From Diplonema japonicum (taxonomy: Eukaryota; Euglenozoa; Diplonemea; Diplonemida; Diplonemidae), in contig OZ025653.1 in NCBI GenBank assembly GCA_964019335.1, positions 310,001-374,000 on the forward strand: 64,000 nt of DNA, in the 5' to 3' direction. Position numbers and translations under genes: made by a program. Within the stretch, counting starts at the first letter, position 1, and every line of letters begins with the position of its first letter. Below are positions 19,001 to 28,015 of this stretch, one piece after another. Below the pieces are notes generated by a model. The model ran no database searches. It worked only from the letters and a program-made list of their open reading frames with translations, and had not been told where the DNA came from.

Positions 19001-20055
19001 ATTCGGATCGCCTCCCAGTTCAACCGCTTCCCTTTGGTGAGGAACATCCCTTTCTGCAGGAGGTCCTTGTTGTAGATCTCGAACATCTTTGCCATGACGC
19101 CCTCGTGTATGTTGAGAGTGGGGATGCCGGGGAGGAAGTCATTGCCGACGAAGAAGCACATGACGACGAAGTCGTTGTAGCAAGGTGCCCAGTCGAAGGC
19201 TTTAATCATTTTGTGGTCTTGCTGAGCGAAGTCGATGGAGAGGTAGTTGCGGAAGGTCTCGACGTGGAACAGCACAAACTGATCCGCGACGGGGAGGGAC
19301 TCCTTCTCGATGCCCTTCTTCTTCAGCTCTTCTCTCTTCTCAACGTCCTTCTTCGACTCAAACTTCACGACTTCTCTTAAAAGCACGAAGTGCGGTTCAT
19401 GAGACACAAGAGCCAACATGATAAGGTCCGCGTCGAGCCCGTACAAGCAATGCTTCTCGTTGGGGTCGTACCCCGCCGACATCCTTCGCTTCCTGATGAA
19501 GTCCATAATCTTATGCTCACCTTCACCTGGAGCGTCATAGCCAGAGAAGACTACATTCACCCCCCGCCATGACTCATCCGTCTCTAGCTTTCTTGCAATG
19601 AAGTATTTGAAATGCTTGCTGAACTCGTCCATGAATGGTGTTCCTGGTGTGATCTCATTTGAATCAAACACCTGTTCTGGATCGATGACTTCCCTTCCTT
19701 CTTCCTTTGCTGTTTGCACGGCCTCCAAGGTGTCTGTTTCCTTTCTGAATCTCCTCTGTCTCTGCTGGTTCATCTTGGCTCTGGGTGCAACGCCGTCCAC
19801 ACACATCAAGAAGTTCTTCCTCGGCCGGACCACATCGAACAGCTTCTCTATATACACACACATTGCTCTTGCCATTTCGTCCGAGGAGGCGCTCTCCTTG
19901 GAGAGGTCCACATCGTTGTTGTGGCTGCAGTGGTGGATAATCCCATTCATGTCCAGGTACAAGTTATCAAAGTGCATAGGTGCCTCCCCATCGTGCGAGG
20001 TGATGACGCAAGGATACCTCTCTGAGAAGTAACGGAAAAACTTCGGCACACCCAT
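16054..20055 (-). CDS. XRN1-type 5'-3' exoribonuclease
   Basis: Exons 20055-16168 and 16107-16054; 1313 aa. The N-terminus MGVPKFFRYFSERYP and the blocks LDMNGIIHHC, CVDGVAPRAKMNQQR, GEGEHKIMDFIR, YGLDADLIML and FFVGNDFLPGIP are the conserved catalytic region of XRN enzymes, which degrade 5'-monophosphate RNA processively and use acidic residues to bind Mg2+. The length, and a long C-terminal region after the catalytic core, fit cytoplasmic XRN1 (XRNA in kinetoplastids) better than the shorter nuclear XRN2. In the last part an unspliced reading would insert a Phe run; the 60-nt intron 16167-16108 (GTATACC ... CTCACAG) contains a poly-T core, is a multiple of three and lacks a stop. Removing it joins DMRQ to a basic tail GFKKKMLKRKAQKKPSA that resembles a nuclear-localisation signal. 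Its likely role is mRNA turnover after decapping. Confidence 0.95.
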   Translation of the reverse strand: MGVPKFFRYFSERYPCVITSHDGEAPMHFDNLYLDMNGIIHHCSHNNDVDLSKESASSDEMARAMCVYIEKLFDVVRPRKNFLMCVDGVAPRAKMNQQRQRRFRKETDTLEAVQTAKEEGREVIDPEQVFDSNEITPGTPFMDEFSKHFKYFIARKLETDESWRGVNVVFSGYDAPGEGEHKIMDFIRKRRMSAGYDPNEKHCLYGLDADLIMLALVSHEPHFVLLREVVKFESKKDVEKREELKKKGIEKESLPVADQFVLFHVETFRNYLSIDFAQQDHKMIKAFDWAPCYNDFVVMCFFVGNDFLPGIPTLNIHEGVMAKMFEIYNKDLLQKGMFLTKGKRLNWEAIRIFLRRLGEKELEMVKAREKEEEDYNKRQKRYNPEVVLKAVSHTTNMTEAKEKYYKKKFDWGMDHTAGLRQLCLKWVEGIEWVWKYYVDGVPSWRWFYPFHYSPFASDLAEVNLLDIAGKTQFELNQPFLPFDQLLGVLPPMSIKRCLPVAYHKLPEMEALSYAFPKALTVDRENARAPWEGVVVIPFLDEHDILKESAKVRDTLTHEERIRNTNGTSILYKYDPEQPVVTVPSTISGCPTASCPMLVTEYISPSGDQHNPVPLAGAVSGGAVGFSALFSKHFSTYMKQEITIFDKKSFKESVIIKLEKAGNIERYREYIHKWVWVDWPHYRYARINAVMDKKTVLRKKGALNNNAEEARAFDTLANEHRVKLLTKRGIAVDVSVMVSVKFCAGVCSIKNELHKKMAAPPEALFPVQLIKLDDKREPQWNPLPFPMLDAAARSESRNERSLLHLPVMYFPHNRTSEDKWGCVGEIVSMKENKANITLKAARPCPQLPHDLSAAIDTSSWVTLKDIAHGIGVPPRVLELLCGSITTTKPFGAREIGMCLVVKSEEKMYSRLGCAKYRLEGMRTPVDTSHYMTMGTKDCVLTRLADRAAGSSHMELGCWIVSSETRKVIETFCKKFNPMIEASQTQSINSFDPQHLRTGAWEKHNASVIINEIEAWVKAQPHWQAPLVGATEDMVPPAQIAKLEQALIHAVQEDEPDIKMRVHKQLQDVYTPFFHTKDHMLLTQPGKFETKELIRLGARVINMKAVGAIPFGARGVVVRMLSDSATAEVVLDDEFLGATTLNGRLSSYRGALIKKACLMPVRCNTGAPKAILKSPQKSTMHIAGGGKEPTEIDVKSKTRALDVTPPPSAPSPPDNTMKLPAEVADALGVASIGAKKEHVRSHHHHHLGINSPDSHVSPPPMSPQMGHEPGEISLMTIRVLQAPPTMAKEIPFVQDMRQVYLFFFFFLFFSTTPYTTSQGFKKKMLKRKAQKKPSA

Positions 20056-20290
20056 CTTCTTTTTTTTTTAAAAAAAAAGAAAAACAAAGCCCTGGTCCCT
20101 TTATTTATGACTTCTTCTTCTTTTTTTCTTTTGCGAAAAACCAAGGGGGGGGGGGGGGGGGGATAAACACAAAAAATGATAACTAAAAGAAAAGAAAGAA
20201 AGAAAAAAAAGGATTTTTATGATGCATGTTTGTTGGTTTTTTTTTTAATTTTATTGGAAAGATTTATTTTTTCTTTTTTTTCCTTTTTTA
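20056..20290. other. Intergenic between XRN1 and the lysine-rich gene
   Basis: Short spacer with a G-run (20145-20162) and T/A tracts; it should contain the XRN1 trans-splice acceptor and the 3' UTR of the upstream gene. Confidence 0.4.
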
Positions 20291-21246
20291 CTATTTCTTT
20301 GATTTTTTAGCTTTTTTCGCTTTCTTCGACTCCGGTGCGGGGGTTTCCTATTTTTTTTTTTTTTTTTTTTTTTTGTATGACCGTGTGATACCTCGGCAGG
20401 GCGTTTTTTGGATTCTTTGGATTTCTTCTCTTTCTTCTTGGGTTCCTCCTCGATTTTCTCGTCCTCTGCTTCTTCTTCCGCTTCCTCCTCCTCCTCTTTG
20501 TCGTCTGTCTCAGGTTCGATGGGAACCTCTGAAGGGACGAAGTCCTTGGAACACTGGATAAGCCTTTCCTTCTCCTTGTTGATGAAGCTTCGCTGATCTT
20601 TGATCCAGACCATAATACGCTTGACCTCAGCAGGTTCGAGGACGGTATTGAGGAGGGGTTCAAAAGAGGTGAGGAAGGCGTTGGCAACGTTGGAGAGGCG
20701 GCTCGCGATGATGTAAGGCGAGACAGTGCTGTTCATCAGCCCTGCGGCAAGCTTCTCAAGGATATCACAGGCAGCGTTGATGGAATGCTGTCTTTTGTTT
20801 TTTATCTTAATGTTTGTCTCTTCCAGAACGGATGGATCCATGATAGCTCTAAAAGATGCATGCCCACCACAAGCGATCATCGCTTGAAGGCGGCCCACTG
20901 CTTCTACCGCATCTTCAACCACGTCTTCATGTTCCTTGAGTGCTGCTTCCTCTGATTTTACCATTTCTCTGGCCTTCTCCCATGCTTCTTTCCTTGAGGC
21001 CCTCTTTACTTTTTTTATGTCTTCTTTCTTGTCTTGTGCTTCCATCTCCTTCCTTTGTTCTGTTCTTTGCTTCTTTCTCCTCTCCTTCCTTGCTTTTCGA
21101 ACAGCGGGGTCATCCTTGGGGTGTGCTTTTACCGGTTCCACCGCTTTCTCTGCTTTCTTCTCCTCCTTCTTTTCCGTTTGTTTCGGTTCCTTCTTTTGGG
21201 TCTTCTTCACCTGCGCCTCCTGAAACAGATCGTTGAAAGTGCTCAT
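20291..21246 (-). CDS. Lysine/glutamate-rich protein, unknown
   Basis: Exons 21246-20392 and 20347-20291; 303 aa. The ends are strongly charged (KKTQKKEPKQTEKK at the N side, DDKEEEEEAEEEAEDEK and KKAKKAKKSKK at the C side). A central helical domain (about 120-230) has no extreme bias: AVGRLQAMIACGGHASFRA, AACDILEKLAAGLMNS and SRLSNVANAFLTSFEPLL. The 44-nt intron 20391-20348 (GTATCAC ... poly-A ... TAG) is chosen because splicing replaces a long out-of-pattern basic tail with one ending ETPAPESKKAKKAKKSKK and a stop. No family recognised; the basic tail suggests nucleolar or RNA-associated location, which is inference. The N-terminal basic coiled region resembles many ribosome-biogenesis factors only in composition. 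Confidence 0.75.
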
Positions 21247-22819
21247 TTTTTTTTTCTTCTTTTTTTCCCCTTACTATTACAGAAAATGGATGGAAAGGAA
21301 GGGACAAAAAAAGAAGAAAATAAAAACGGAATAGGGAGAAGAAGGAAAAGAAGAAAGAAAAAGATGTCATTGAAGGGAACCTATAGTATGACAGGTACCT
21401 TAAAAAAAAAAAAAAAAAAAAAAAAAGAGGCTGCGTTTGAACCAAATGAATGATTCAAGAGAAAAAGGAAATAAATGGGGAAAAAAAAAAAAAAAAGAAA
21501 CTCAAATTAACATGCAGCTCCCTGAAACGAAAGCTGCGTGCCCTAAAAAGGGGTGGGGGTGGTCAGTACTGGGTATCCCTCAGTTTCGGTCAAATCTTGC
21601 GACCCCTCCAGGTGCTGACCTCTTCAGGCAAGAGGCTTCCTACTAGCGTCCCAGCAGGTTTGGAGAGTATACTTTTCCCGACCACGGTCTCCGCATTTGC
21701 TCTATGGACAAGGCTATGGTTGCGCGAGGTCCTTAGTGGGTGGCCCCTGCGGGGGGGGGATGGTATTATCTAAGCGGGCTGGTCCTTTACACGACCAATG
21801 ATGCGTATGGCTGGGCCCGGGGCCGCAGGGGACGAACGCAACCCCGACAATGGTTCAAAAGTCCCACGAAAACAGAAACTCAAATTAACATGCAAAGCTC
21901 CCTGAAATGACAGCCGCATGCTAAAAAGGGGTGGGGTATGGCCAGTACTAGGTAGCTCTCAGTTTCGGTAAGAAAGGAAAAACTGTTATATGATGGGGAA
22001 GAAGTGTGTGTTGGCAACGAACAGCCCATCAAGATATATAAAAAAAATAAAAAATTAAAAAGACAAAAAGAAGACCCGGCTGAGGAAGTAAAAGAAAAAA
22101 AAAAGAAAAGAAATGAAAAATAAATAGAGTCGGCGATTGTTATTTGACACAAGCCGGATGAGCCTGCCTGAGGTTAACCGACAAGTTTGCCCAGTACTCT
22201 CTTTTAGAAGGGGGGGGGGAAGAAAACAACACAGTACTCTTTTTAACAATATCAAAATACAGCCCGTTTTTCGTTATTTTGTCACAAGCGAGGTCACCAG
22301 GGATATTTTCATTGCTCCTAAGGTCAGTCCTTGATCAAGCGACAACCGAAAACGGGATATATAGCTTGCCTTGTACAAAACAAAAAAAAAGTTTATGAGT
22401 CAAAAGGACCTCGCGAGAGGTTCTCTGTTTCGCAAATTTGTTCCAAACCACATACCCCCCTTTTTTTTAAATAACTACAATAACATTGAAGTGTTTCTGT
22501 TCATTATTCAAAAAAAAGGGGGGGGGGCGGTAGAATATATGAGTATTGAAAAAACTTTCCCTGATACAAATACGTTGCCAACATCCCCCCCCCCCCCCCC
22601 CCCTTCTTTCTCTTTCTTTCTCTTCTTTTGTCTTAGACAAATACTCGTTTGCAAAAAAAAAAAAAAATCACTATGATAGGAACGAAGTGGTTAGCAACGG
22701 CCCGGAAAAAAACAGAAAAAAAGGAGAAAACAAAAAAAATTCTTTATAACTATACGTGTTGTTCGCACGAGCAAAAAAAAAAAAAAAAAAAAAAAAGATT
22801 TTTAAAAAAAAGCTGAGAA

Positions 22820-22851
<32 letters not shown>

Positions 22852-22997
22852 GCTCGGCACAAGTTGCATATAGTTATAAAATCATTTTTTTTTTTCTTTT
22901 TGAAAAGATAAATATTTGTAACAAAAAAAAAAAAAAAAAAAAAAGGGCTTTTACGGAAGTAAAAGGAATGGTTTGGCAGTGCTCCCCTTCATCTCCA
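21247..22997. other. Gene-poor region with duplicated 90-bp segment
   Basis: No gene is supported. A segment of about 90 bp (GAAACTCAAATTAACATGCA ... GGGGTGG ... CAGTACT ... CTCAGTTTCGGT) occurs twice in direct orientation at 21500-21592 and 21872-21972. It brackets about 280 bp of GC-richer DNA that looks like the body of a mobile or structural-RNA-derived repeat. Further on are many A/T, G and C runs (for example 22586-22603 C, 22829-22850 T). A pair ATAACTATACGTGTTGTTCG (22747) and TTGCATATAGTTATAAAATC (22865) is related to ends of the fold-back element at 43.9-45.0 kb. Confidence 0.5.
21500..21972. repeat. Repeat unit bounded by 90-bp direct copies
   Basis: The two copies differ at a few positions and small indels. 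The arrangement resembles a solo-terminal-repeat or partially duplicated element. The interior has GCGGGCTGGTCCTTTACACG and CGAACGCAACCCCGACAATG, unlike nearby AT-rich DNA. No coding potential or known RNA was recognised. Confidence 0.55.
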
Positions 22998-24492
22998 CTA
23001 GCATATCCGCTTTTTGTTCTTTCTAAGATCAAGAAGGACCACTTCTTTGAAAGGGTTGTGCATCTTATGAAGTTGTTGCTGCAGCTTCGTCTCCTCTTCA
23101 TCCCACCAAGAAGGCGCCCGCGCAGAAGGGTTGCTGTTGTGCCTCTCTTGGTAATCCTCATGTGCTACCAAGCACTTAATACGTCTTGCAAAGTAAGGCG
23201 TTGGCCGTGACATCGGCGGCAGCACCTTAAGCTGTACCATGAAGGACCTGTCCTCTCGCTCCTCGGACCGTATGTAATAAAGACCCCTACTGGAGTCATT
23301 GGATATTCTCTGCCGCATGCGATCTTCTTCATCTTTCATGCCTCGAACTTCCCTTAAAAACATGTCTCGTTGCTTCTTCTCCCTAATTGCATTGCGGCCT
23401 TCTTCAGTAAGAATGGTTGTGACGGGTTTTTGTAAAGAGGGCGGTGTGCCTCTCTCATTCTTTTCACGGTTTTTCCGGTTTAAGTATTTCATTGCTATGT
23501 GAACGTCCCTCCTCTCGACTAGCATTAGGCTTCGCAGCTCACGAAGAGAATTCGATCTATCTGCCTCGATACGAGCTCGGGTTGTTTGCTCAACAGTTAA
23601 GATGCATAGGAGAGCATCTGTTGGAGACACAGGTTTTGAAGGAGTCTCAACAGGAGCTTTGCGTGTTTTTCTGTATGGGTCGAATTGTTGAGACCACATG
23701 AGCGCCTCGTGCTGCCTGCGCATAATTTTTATGTTTATGTGGTACTCTCGCATGGCATCGATTGGAAGATCCGCGGCGATTTCTAAGGATCTTAGCGTTG
23801 GGGAGAGCTGGTTGTTGAATTTTTAAAAAAAAAAAAAAAAAATGGGGCTTTGATTGCAACACTAGGTGGCGTTAAGCGTGCAATGAAGCACGAACTACCT
23901 ACTTGATTACAGGGGGCGCTCCCCGGCCGAGCAGTAGCTTCTTTTGCGTTCCGCGTCGTGTCCTTAATGCGTGCGGTGTGCTCAACCCTAGCCGGGGCGT
24001 CCCGGGTAACCAAGATTCTGCGCTCGTGCAGTTTGCTGCCTGTTCGTCACCCTGAGCATCTGCGTTACGTTCTTCCACTCGGGCGCTACCGGTGATGACC
24101 GACGAGGAGGTCAACAGCGAACAACACATCTGATGTACTTCTTATATTTCCATGTTATCCCCACCACCACAAAAAACTTTTTTTAATTAAAAATTCTACC
24201 TCATTCAAAACATGAGCTGCACCCAAGACAGTGGTCAGGTTTTTAACATCATCTAACTGCAAAGGTTTGCAAGGAGGATCTGCCTCTTTTGCTTCTCTTT
24301 TTGTTCCCCATGATTCTTCTAAGAGCTCTAATAAGGCGTACTCCTTTTTTTATGTTGAAATGGATTGTGTGTTTTCTTTTTTTTTTTTTTGACTACCTCC
24401 TCCCCTGCAGCCTCAAAGAGTGTGGCAACGCAGTACCCATCGGGGATTTCACTTGTATTTTTACCGCGTACTGTTTCATTGTGGTGGGTCAT
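22998..24492 (-). CDS. Unknown conserved-looking protein, three exons, intron 2 holding a repeat
   Basis: Exons 24492-24397, 24343-24200 and 23807-22998; 349 aa. Start ATG 24492 gives MTHHNETVRGKNTSEIPDG. Intron 1 (24396-24344, 53 nt) has donor GTAGTC and acceptor AAAAAAAG. Intron 2 (24199-23808, 392 nt) has donor GTAGAA and acceptor CAACAACCAG and contains repeat A. All junctions are phase 0, and the three exons give one uninterrupted frame with similar composition. The protein is rich in Arg/Glu (RNREKNERGTPP, AIREKKQRDMFLREVRGMKDEEDRMRQR), probably helical, with an Asp/Trp-containing end (WWDEEETKLQQQLHKMHNPF). I do not recognise the family; a flagellar or cytoskeletal role would be a guess from composition only. 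Confidence 0.78.
23842..24168 (-). repeat. Dispersed SINE-like repeat A, copy 2 (inside an intron)
   Basis: It matches 15702-16010 across its full length, including CTGATGTACTTCTTATAT, GGTGATGACCGACGAGG and GTGCGGTGTGC. It forms all but about 65 nt of the 392-nt intron of the surrounding gene, lies in the gene's sense direction and ends in a T-run (minus strand) just upstream of the acceptor, which can serve as the polypyrimidine tract. Confidence 0.85.
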
Positions 24493-25581
24493 TGGGATGA
24501 TGATTTTTCTTTCTTTCTTTTCTTTTTCTCTTATCTCACCCCCCCCCCCCCCCCCCCGTGCGTGCTGTGTGTTTTTTTATGAGAAAGAAAAAAAAATCTT
24601 TCGTTAATAATATTAGAAATCAGCGTTCTTTTTTATTAAAAAAAAAAGGAGAAAGCAAGGAGTTTCTTCTTTTCGTGTTTCTGCTCTCTTTTGTTTTTTT
24701 TCTTTCTTTCGTTTCTCCCCCTCCTTCTTTTTCTTTTTTTCTTTTTTTTTTTCTTCTCTTCCCGGTTAGAGAAGAGAGAAAAGAATTCATTGACTACGAT
24801 GATAGAGGATGAAAGTGTTCCAGCCAACGGTTCCAACCAAACTTCACACGCATAAAAAAAAAAAAAAAATAATAAAAAAAAAAGGGTTGGAGCTCGTCAC
24901 TGCGGGGATTGAGCATGTTTGGTGTTACTCCGGCTTTTCTTTTTTTAAAGCCACTCCCATGTTTAAAACCTACCTCTGGAAAAGAGAATACCCAAAAAAA
25001 AAAATTAAAAAAAATAGAGAGGGGTAGTAGAATGCCCCTAGTGGCTTTTTCTTTTTTTTTTTTGTCTCAAATTTGAAACTGCTTGCTACAGCTTTGTTCT
25101 GGAGCAGTCAGACCGAGGGAGAAAAAAAAAGAATTTGATAGGCGCCAAGAAAGCTGGAGAGGAAAAGGGAAAAGGGAAAAGAAAATATAAAATAATGGAG
25201 AATAAAATGAAAGCTCGATAGTTTAAAGGAAGCCGGTGGGGGCACCCTTAAAAGGACGGACAGGACACAAAAATATTTGTTTTTTTATTGTCTTTTTTTT
25301 TCTCCAAGAGAAAGGGAGGAAGAAAGGAAGGGGCAAAAAGAAAAAAGAAAAAAAAAAAAACATCCCTTAACAAAGGTTGCTAAGAGGGAAGGGAAACAAA
25401 AAAAAAAAAAAAAACATAAAGGAAGATGGAAGAAAGAGAGGGAAATCTAACAAATAACAATGTGTTACTGCGGGAAAAAAAAAAAAATATATATATATAT
25501 ATCTTAGGGAACGGAGTTCAACGATACTATCAAAAAAACGTTTTTTTTTTTTCTTTTCTTTTTTTTTTTTTTTTTCTTGCC
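24493..25581. other. Intergenic, homopolymer-rich, no gene
   Basis: C-run at 24540-24557, several A/T-runs and a short AT dinucleotide tract (25489-25502). No coding sequence is supported. Both flanking genes are on the minus strand. Confidence 0.4.
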
Positions 25582-26637
25582 TCATAGCTTTGAAAGCCCC
25601 TGAGGGTTCATCGACTGCCATTTCCAGGTATCCCTGCAAATGTCATCGATGCTGAGTTCTGTTTTCCATTTTAATTTTTCACCAGCGAGCTTGGGATCAG
25701 CGAAACTGCTGGGGAGGTCACCTTCACGGCGCGGCCCAAATTTAAAAGGGATAGGTTTGCCAACAGCACTCTCCATAGATCGGACAAGTTGGATGACAGA
25801 TGTAGGAACTCCGGACCCGAGATTAAAAGCCGTACACGACGAGGAAGCCATCTCTGACCCGGCGTACTCCAAAGCTGCAACGTGTCCCTTAGCAAGATCC
25901 ACCACATGAATATAATCACGCTCAGGAGTCCCGTCCTTAGTGTCGTAGTCATTACCGAATATGGTGAGGTGCTCCCTTCTGCCAACACACACCTGGGAAA
26001 GGTATGGCATAAGATTGTTTGGCACGCCAGTTGGATCATCACCGATGAGCCCAGTGGGGTGCGCACCAACAGGGTTGAAATATCTCAATAAAATCACCTT
26101 CCATCCATTGCCAAACGGCGCCTTTGCATTTGGTTTGCAAATGTCTTGAAGAATCTGTTCAATCATCACCTTTGTCTGCCCATATGGTGCTGTGACACCA
26201 ACACCGGTTTGTGTTGCCTCGCTGTAAGGTGACGGGGCGTTTCCATAAACAGTTGCGGAGGAGGAGAACACAATTGTTCTGCAGTTGTATGCCGCCATGA
26301 CCCTTAGAAGGTTCAGAGTGCCTGCTATATTGTTTTCATAGTATCTCCATGGTAGTTCTATGGACTCACCTACGGCTTTCAGTGCCGCGAAGTGGATCAC
26401 GCACTCAAACGTTTTGTGTTCGGCGAAGACGCGTTCCAAGCCCGCCTTGTCCAGCAGGTCCACCTTTGCGAACTTCACCGGCTTGCCAGCTATCTTTGCC
26501 ACCCTGCGAACGCTCTCCATCCCGCTGTTGCACAGGTTGTCTATCACCACCACCTCAAACCCATTCGCAAGGAGCTCCACACATGTGTGAGAGCCGATGA
26601 AACCCGCACCTCCCGTTACAAGGATCTTTCCAGGCAT
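25582..26637 (-). CDS. galE: UDP-glucose 4-epimerase
   Basis: Single exon, 351 aa, usual length. It interconverts UDP-glucose and UDP-galactose with bound NAD+ (Leloir pathway; UDP-galactose supply for glycoconjugates). The N-terminal Rossmann motif is GGAGFIGSH (residues 8-16), followed by DNLCNS for NAD binding. The catalytic triad region is SSSATVYG and YGQTK (Tyr-x3-Lys), with the substrate-binding stretch RYFNPVGAHPTG and NNLMPYLSQV. The C-terminal block ERDYIHVVDLAKGHVAAL and FNLGSGVPTSV is typical. No organelle signal is evident; in trypanosomatids the enzyme is glycosomal, but the C-terminus here (LSKL) resembles a PTS1 tripeptide (SKL) at the very end, which would suggest glycosome/peroxisome import. 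Confidence 0.97.
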   Translation of the reverse strand: MPGKILVTGGAGFIGSHTCVELLANGFEVVVIDNLCNSGMESVRRVAKIAGKPVKFAKVDLLDKAGLERVFAEHKTFECVIHFAALKAVGESIELPWRYYENNIAGTLNLLRVMAAYNCRTIVFSSSATVYGNAPSPYSEATQTGVGVTAPYGQTKVMIEQILQDICKPNAKAPFGNGWKVILLRYFNPVGAHPTGLIGDDPTGVPNNLMPYLSQVCVGRREHLTIFGNDYDTKDGTPERDYIHVVDLAKGHVAALEYAGSEMASSSCTAFNLGSGVPTSVIQLVRSMESAVGKPIPFKFGPRREGDLPSSFADPKLAGEKLKWKTELSIDDICRDTWKWQSMNPQGLSKL

Positions 26638-26827
26638 TTTATTCTTTTCTTTCCTACCCCCCTTTGAAAAAAAAATACGGCCGAAAGTGGTTCTAATTTT
26701 TTTTTTTAGAAAAAAAAGAAAAAGAAAACACTTTCATTACCACGCACACTTTTTTTTTTTTTTTTTTTTTTTTTGTATGGAGAAAAACGACGAAAAAAAA
26801 AAAAAAAAAAAAAAAAAAAAGAAACCC
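26638..26827. other. Short spacer with T- and A-runs
   Basis: Runs of T (26751-26774) and A (26795-26820) face each other and could fold into a hairpin. No gene. Confidence 0.4.
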
Positions 26828-28015
26828 TCACATCTCAGGTAGATGCCAGTCCGATGTCCTCAGGCTCATCGACTCATAAGTGTTGCCAGGGCACCGCCTT
26901 CGGTGAGGGAGCGACAGGAATTTTTCAGCATGGCCGACGTCGTCCCACCATTGGTTCGTGAACGACTTGCAAAGGGAGTGAGCCACGTGGGAACAGGTCC
27001 AGGGCTTCATGCACCCCCCTGTGAAGTGGTTCGAGATGACAGTTGCAGGGTCGGTGGGCTTGCACGCATCGGAGTTCACCATATTGTTGACATTGCAACG
27101 GGGGATTAACGTGCTGCGGTCCTTCCCATCACCGAAAAGGTAATAATAAGGGAGAAGTCCTTGCATTGTCCGCCCGCCGTATGTCCAACCGACCTTTCCC
27201 CTCCAGCCAGTCCCGGAACGGAAGTCCCCTTCACGAAGGATCTCGTAGATAGCATGGTAGTCCTTTTCCGATTCCTCAGAAGGACGGATCACCAAATACC
27301 CACCATTCACCTTTTCAATGACCCATGCTCCAGCGGTGTACCCAAGAGTTGCGTTCAAGCCCATCCATGGTGGTTGGAACACCTTGTCAAAAGGTTGTCG
27401 GAGATGGATGTCAGTGTCAATCAACAGGATCATTGAAACACCGATATCCTTTGTTAACGACGGTCGCCACACTTCTAACTTGATCATTTCCCAAATGCCA
27501 ATAGCGCCGTCGGTGACGACCTCCTTTGCAATCTGCTTGTTTCGAATTTCATTGGGCTGAATAGGAAGGTCCACCACACGGACATGCCATCCAAGCTTTT
27601 CGAATAATGGTGCTAATGTGTAGCTAGTGTTTGTGAGCAGGACAAGCAATTCAACCTCGTACTCCATTTCATCCTTGAACCTGTTGACCTGAGAGGTCAT
27701 TACTGCAATGTTGTCAAGCATTCCTTCAAAGGAGCCGCTGAAGCCGCGGTCGTACGAGCCTTTATGCACATAGGTCGCCAGCGCTACCTTTTCCTTCTTC
27801 TTCTTTTTCGGGTGTTTTTTAGAGGGGTTCTCTGCAACAGGATCCGATTTCTTTTTGTCTTTTGTTGCCACAGCGTCATCGTTCTTCTTAGAATGATGGT
27901 CCCCCGCCTCTAGATCAGATGAGCCAGCTGACAGAACCCATAGGAACACCACACAGGCCACTGAAAGCAACGCCCATTTCCATGCATTTCCGGTTTTCTT
28001 GGTTTTTTGGACCAT
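26828..28015 (-). CDS. Type II membrane glycosyltransferase, GT8-like
   Basis: Single exon, 395 aa from ATG 28015 (MVQKTKKTGNAWKW). A short basic N-terminus is followed by one membrane span (about residues 13-30, WALLSVACVVFLWVLSAG), then a Lys-rich stem and a lumenal domain, the usual Golgi glycosyltransferase plan. The domain shows VALATYVHKGSYDRGFSG, LEVWRPSLTKDIGVSMILL, the metal-binding DTD in LIDTDIHLRQPF, and NGGYLVIRPSEE, features of GT8/glycogenin-like enzymes that transfer sugars from nucleotide donors. The acceptor cannot be told from sequence. The gene lies directly upstream of the UDP-glucose 4-epimerase gene, a neighbour in sugar-nucleotide metabolism, though co-location in such clusters is usually accidental. 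The longer upstream frame is homopolymer-derived and rejected. Confidence 0.85.
   Translation of the reverse strand: MVQKTKKTGNAWKWALLSVACVVFLWVLSAGSSDLEAGDHHSKKNDDAVATKDKKKSDPVAENPSKKHPKKKKKEKVALATYVHKGSYDRGFSGSFEGMLDNIAVMTSQVNRFKDEMEYEVELLVLLTNTSYTLAPLFEKLGWHVRVVDLPIQPNEIRNKQIAKEVVTDGAIGIWEMIKLEVWRPSLTKDIGVSMILLIDTDIHLRQPFDKVFQPPWMGLNATLGYTAGAWVIEKVNGGYLVIRPSEESEKDYHAIYEILREGDFRSGTGWRGKVGWTYGGRTMQGLLPYYYLFGDGKDRSTLIPRCNVNNMVNSDACKPTDPATVISNHFTGGCMKPWTCSHVAHSLCKSFTNQWWDDVGHAEKFLSLPHRRRCPGNTYESMSLRTSDWHLPEM

Noticed and set aside
18160-19380. Plus-strand open frame of 406 codons opposite XRN1
   Set aside because: Shadow of the conserved exonuclease frame; no motif, no start context.
20251-20391. 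Basic tail of the lysine-rich protein in the unspliced frame
   Set aside because: Splicing at 20391/20348 gives a shorter, regular KKAKK tail; the unspliced tail is translation of an A-run and the frame behind it.
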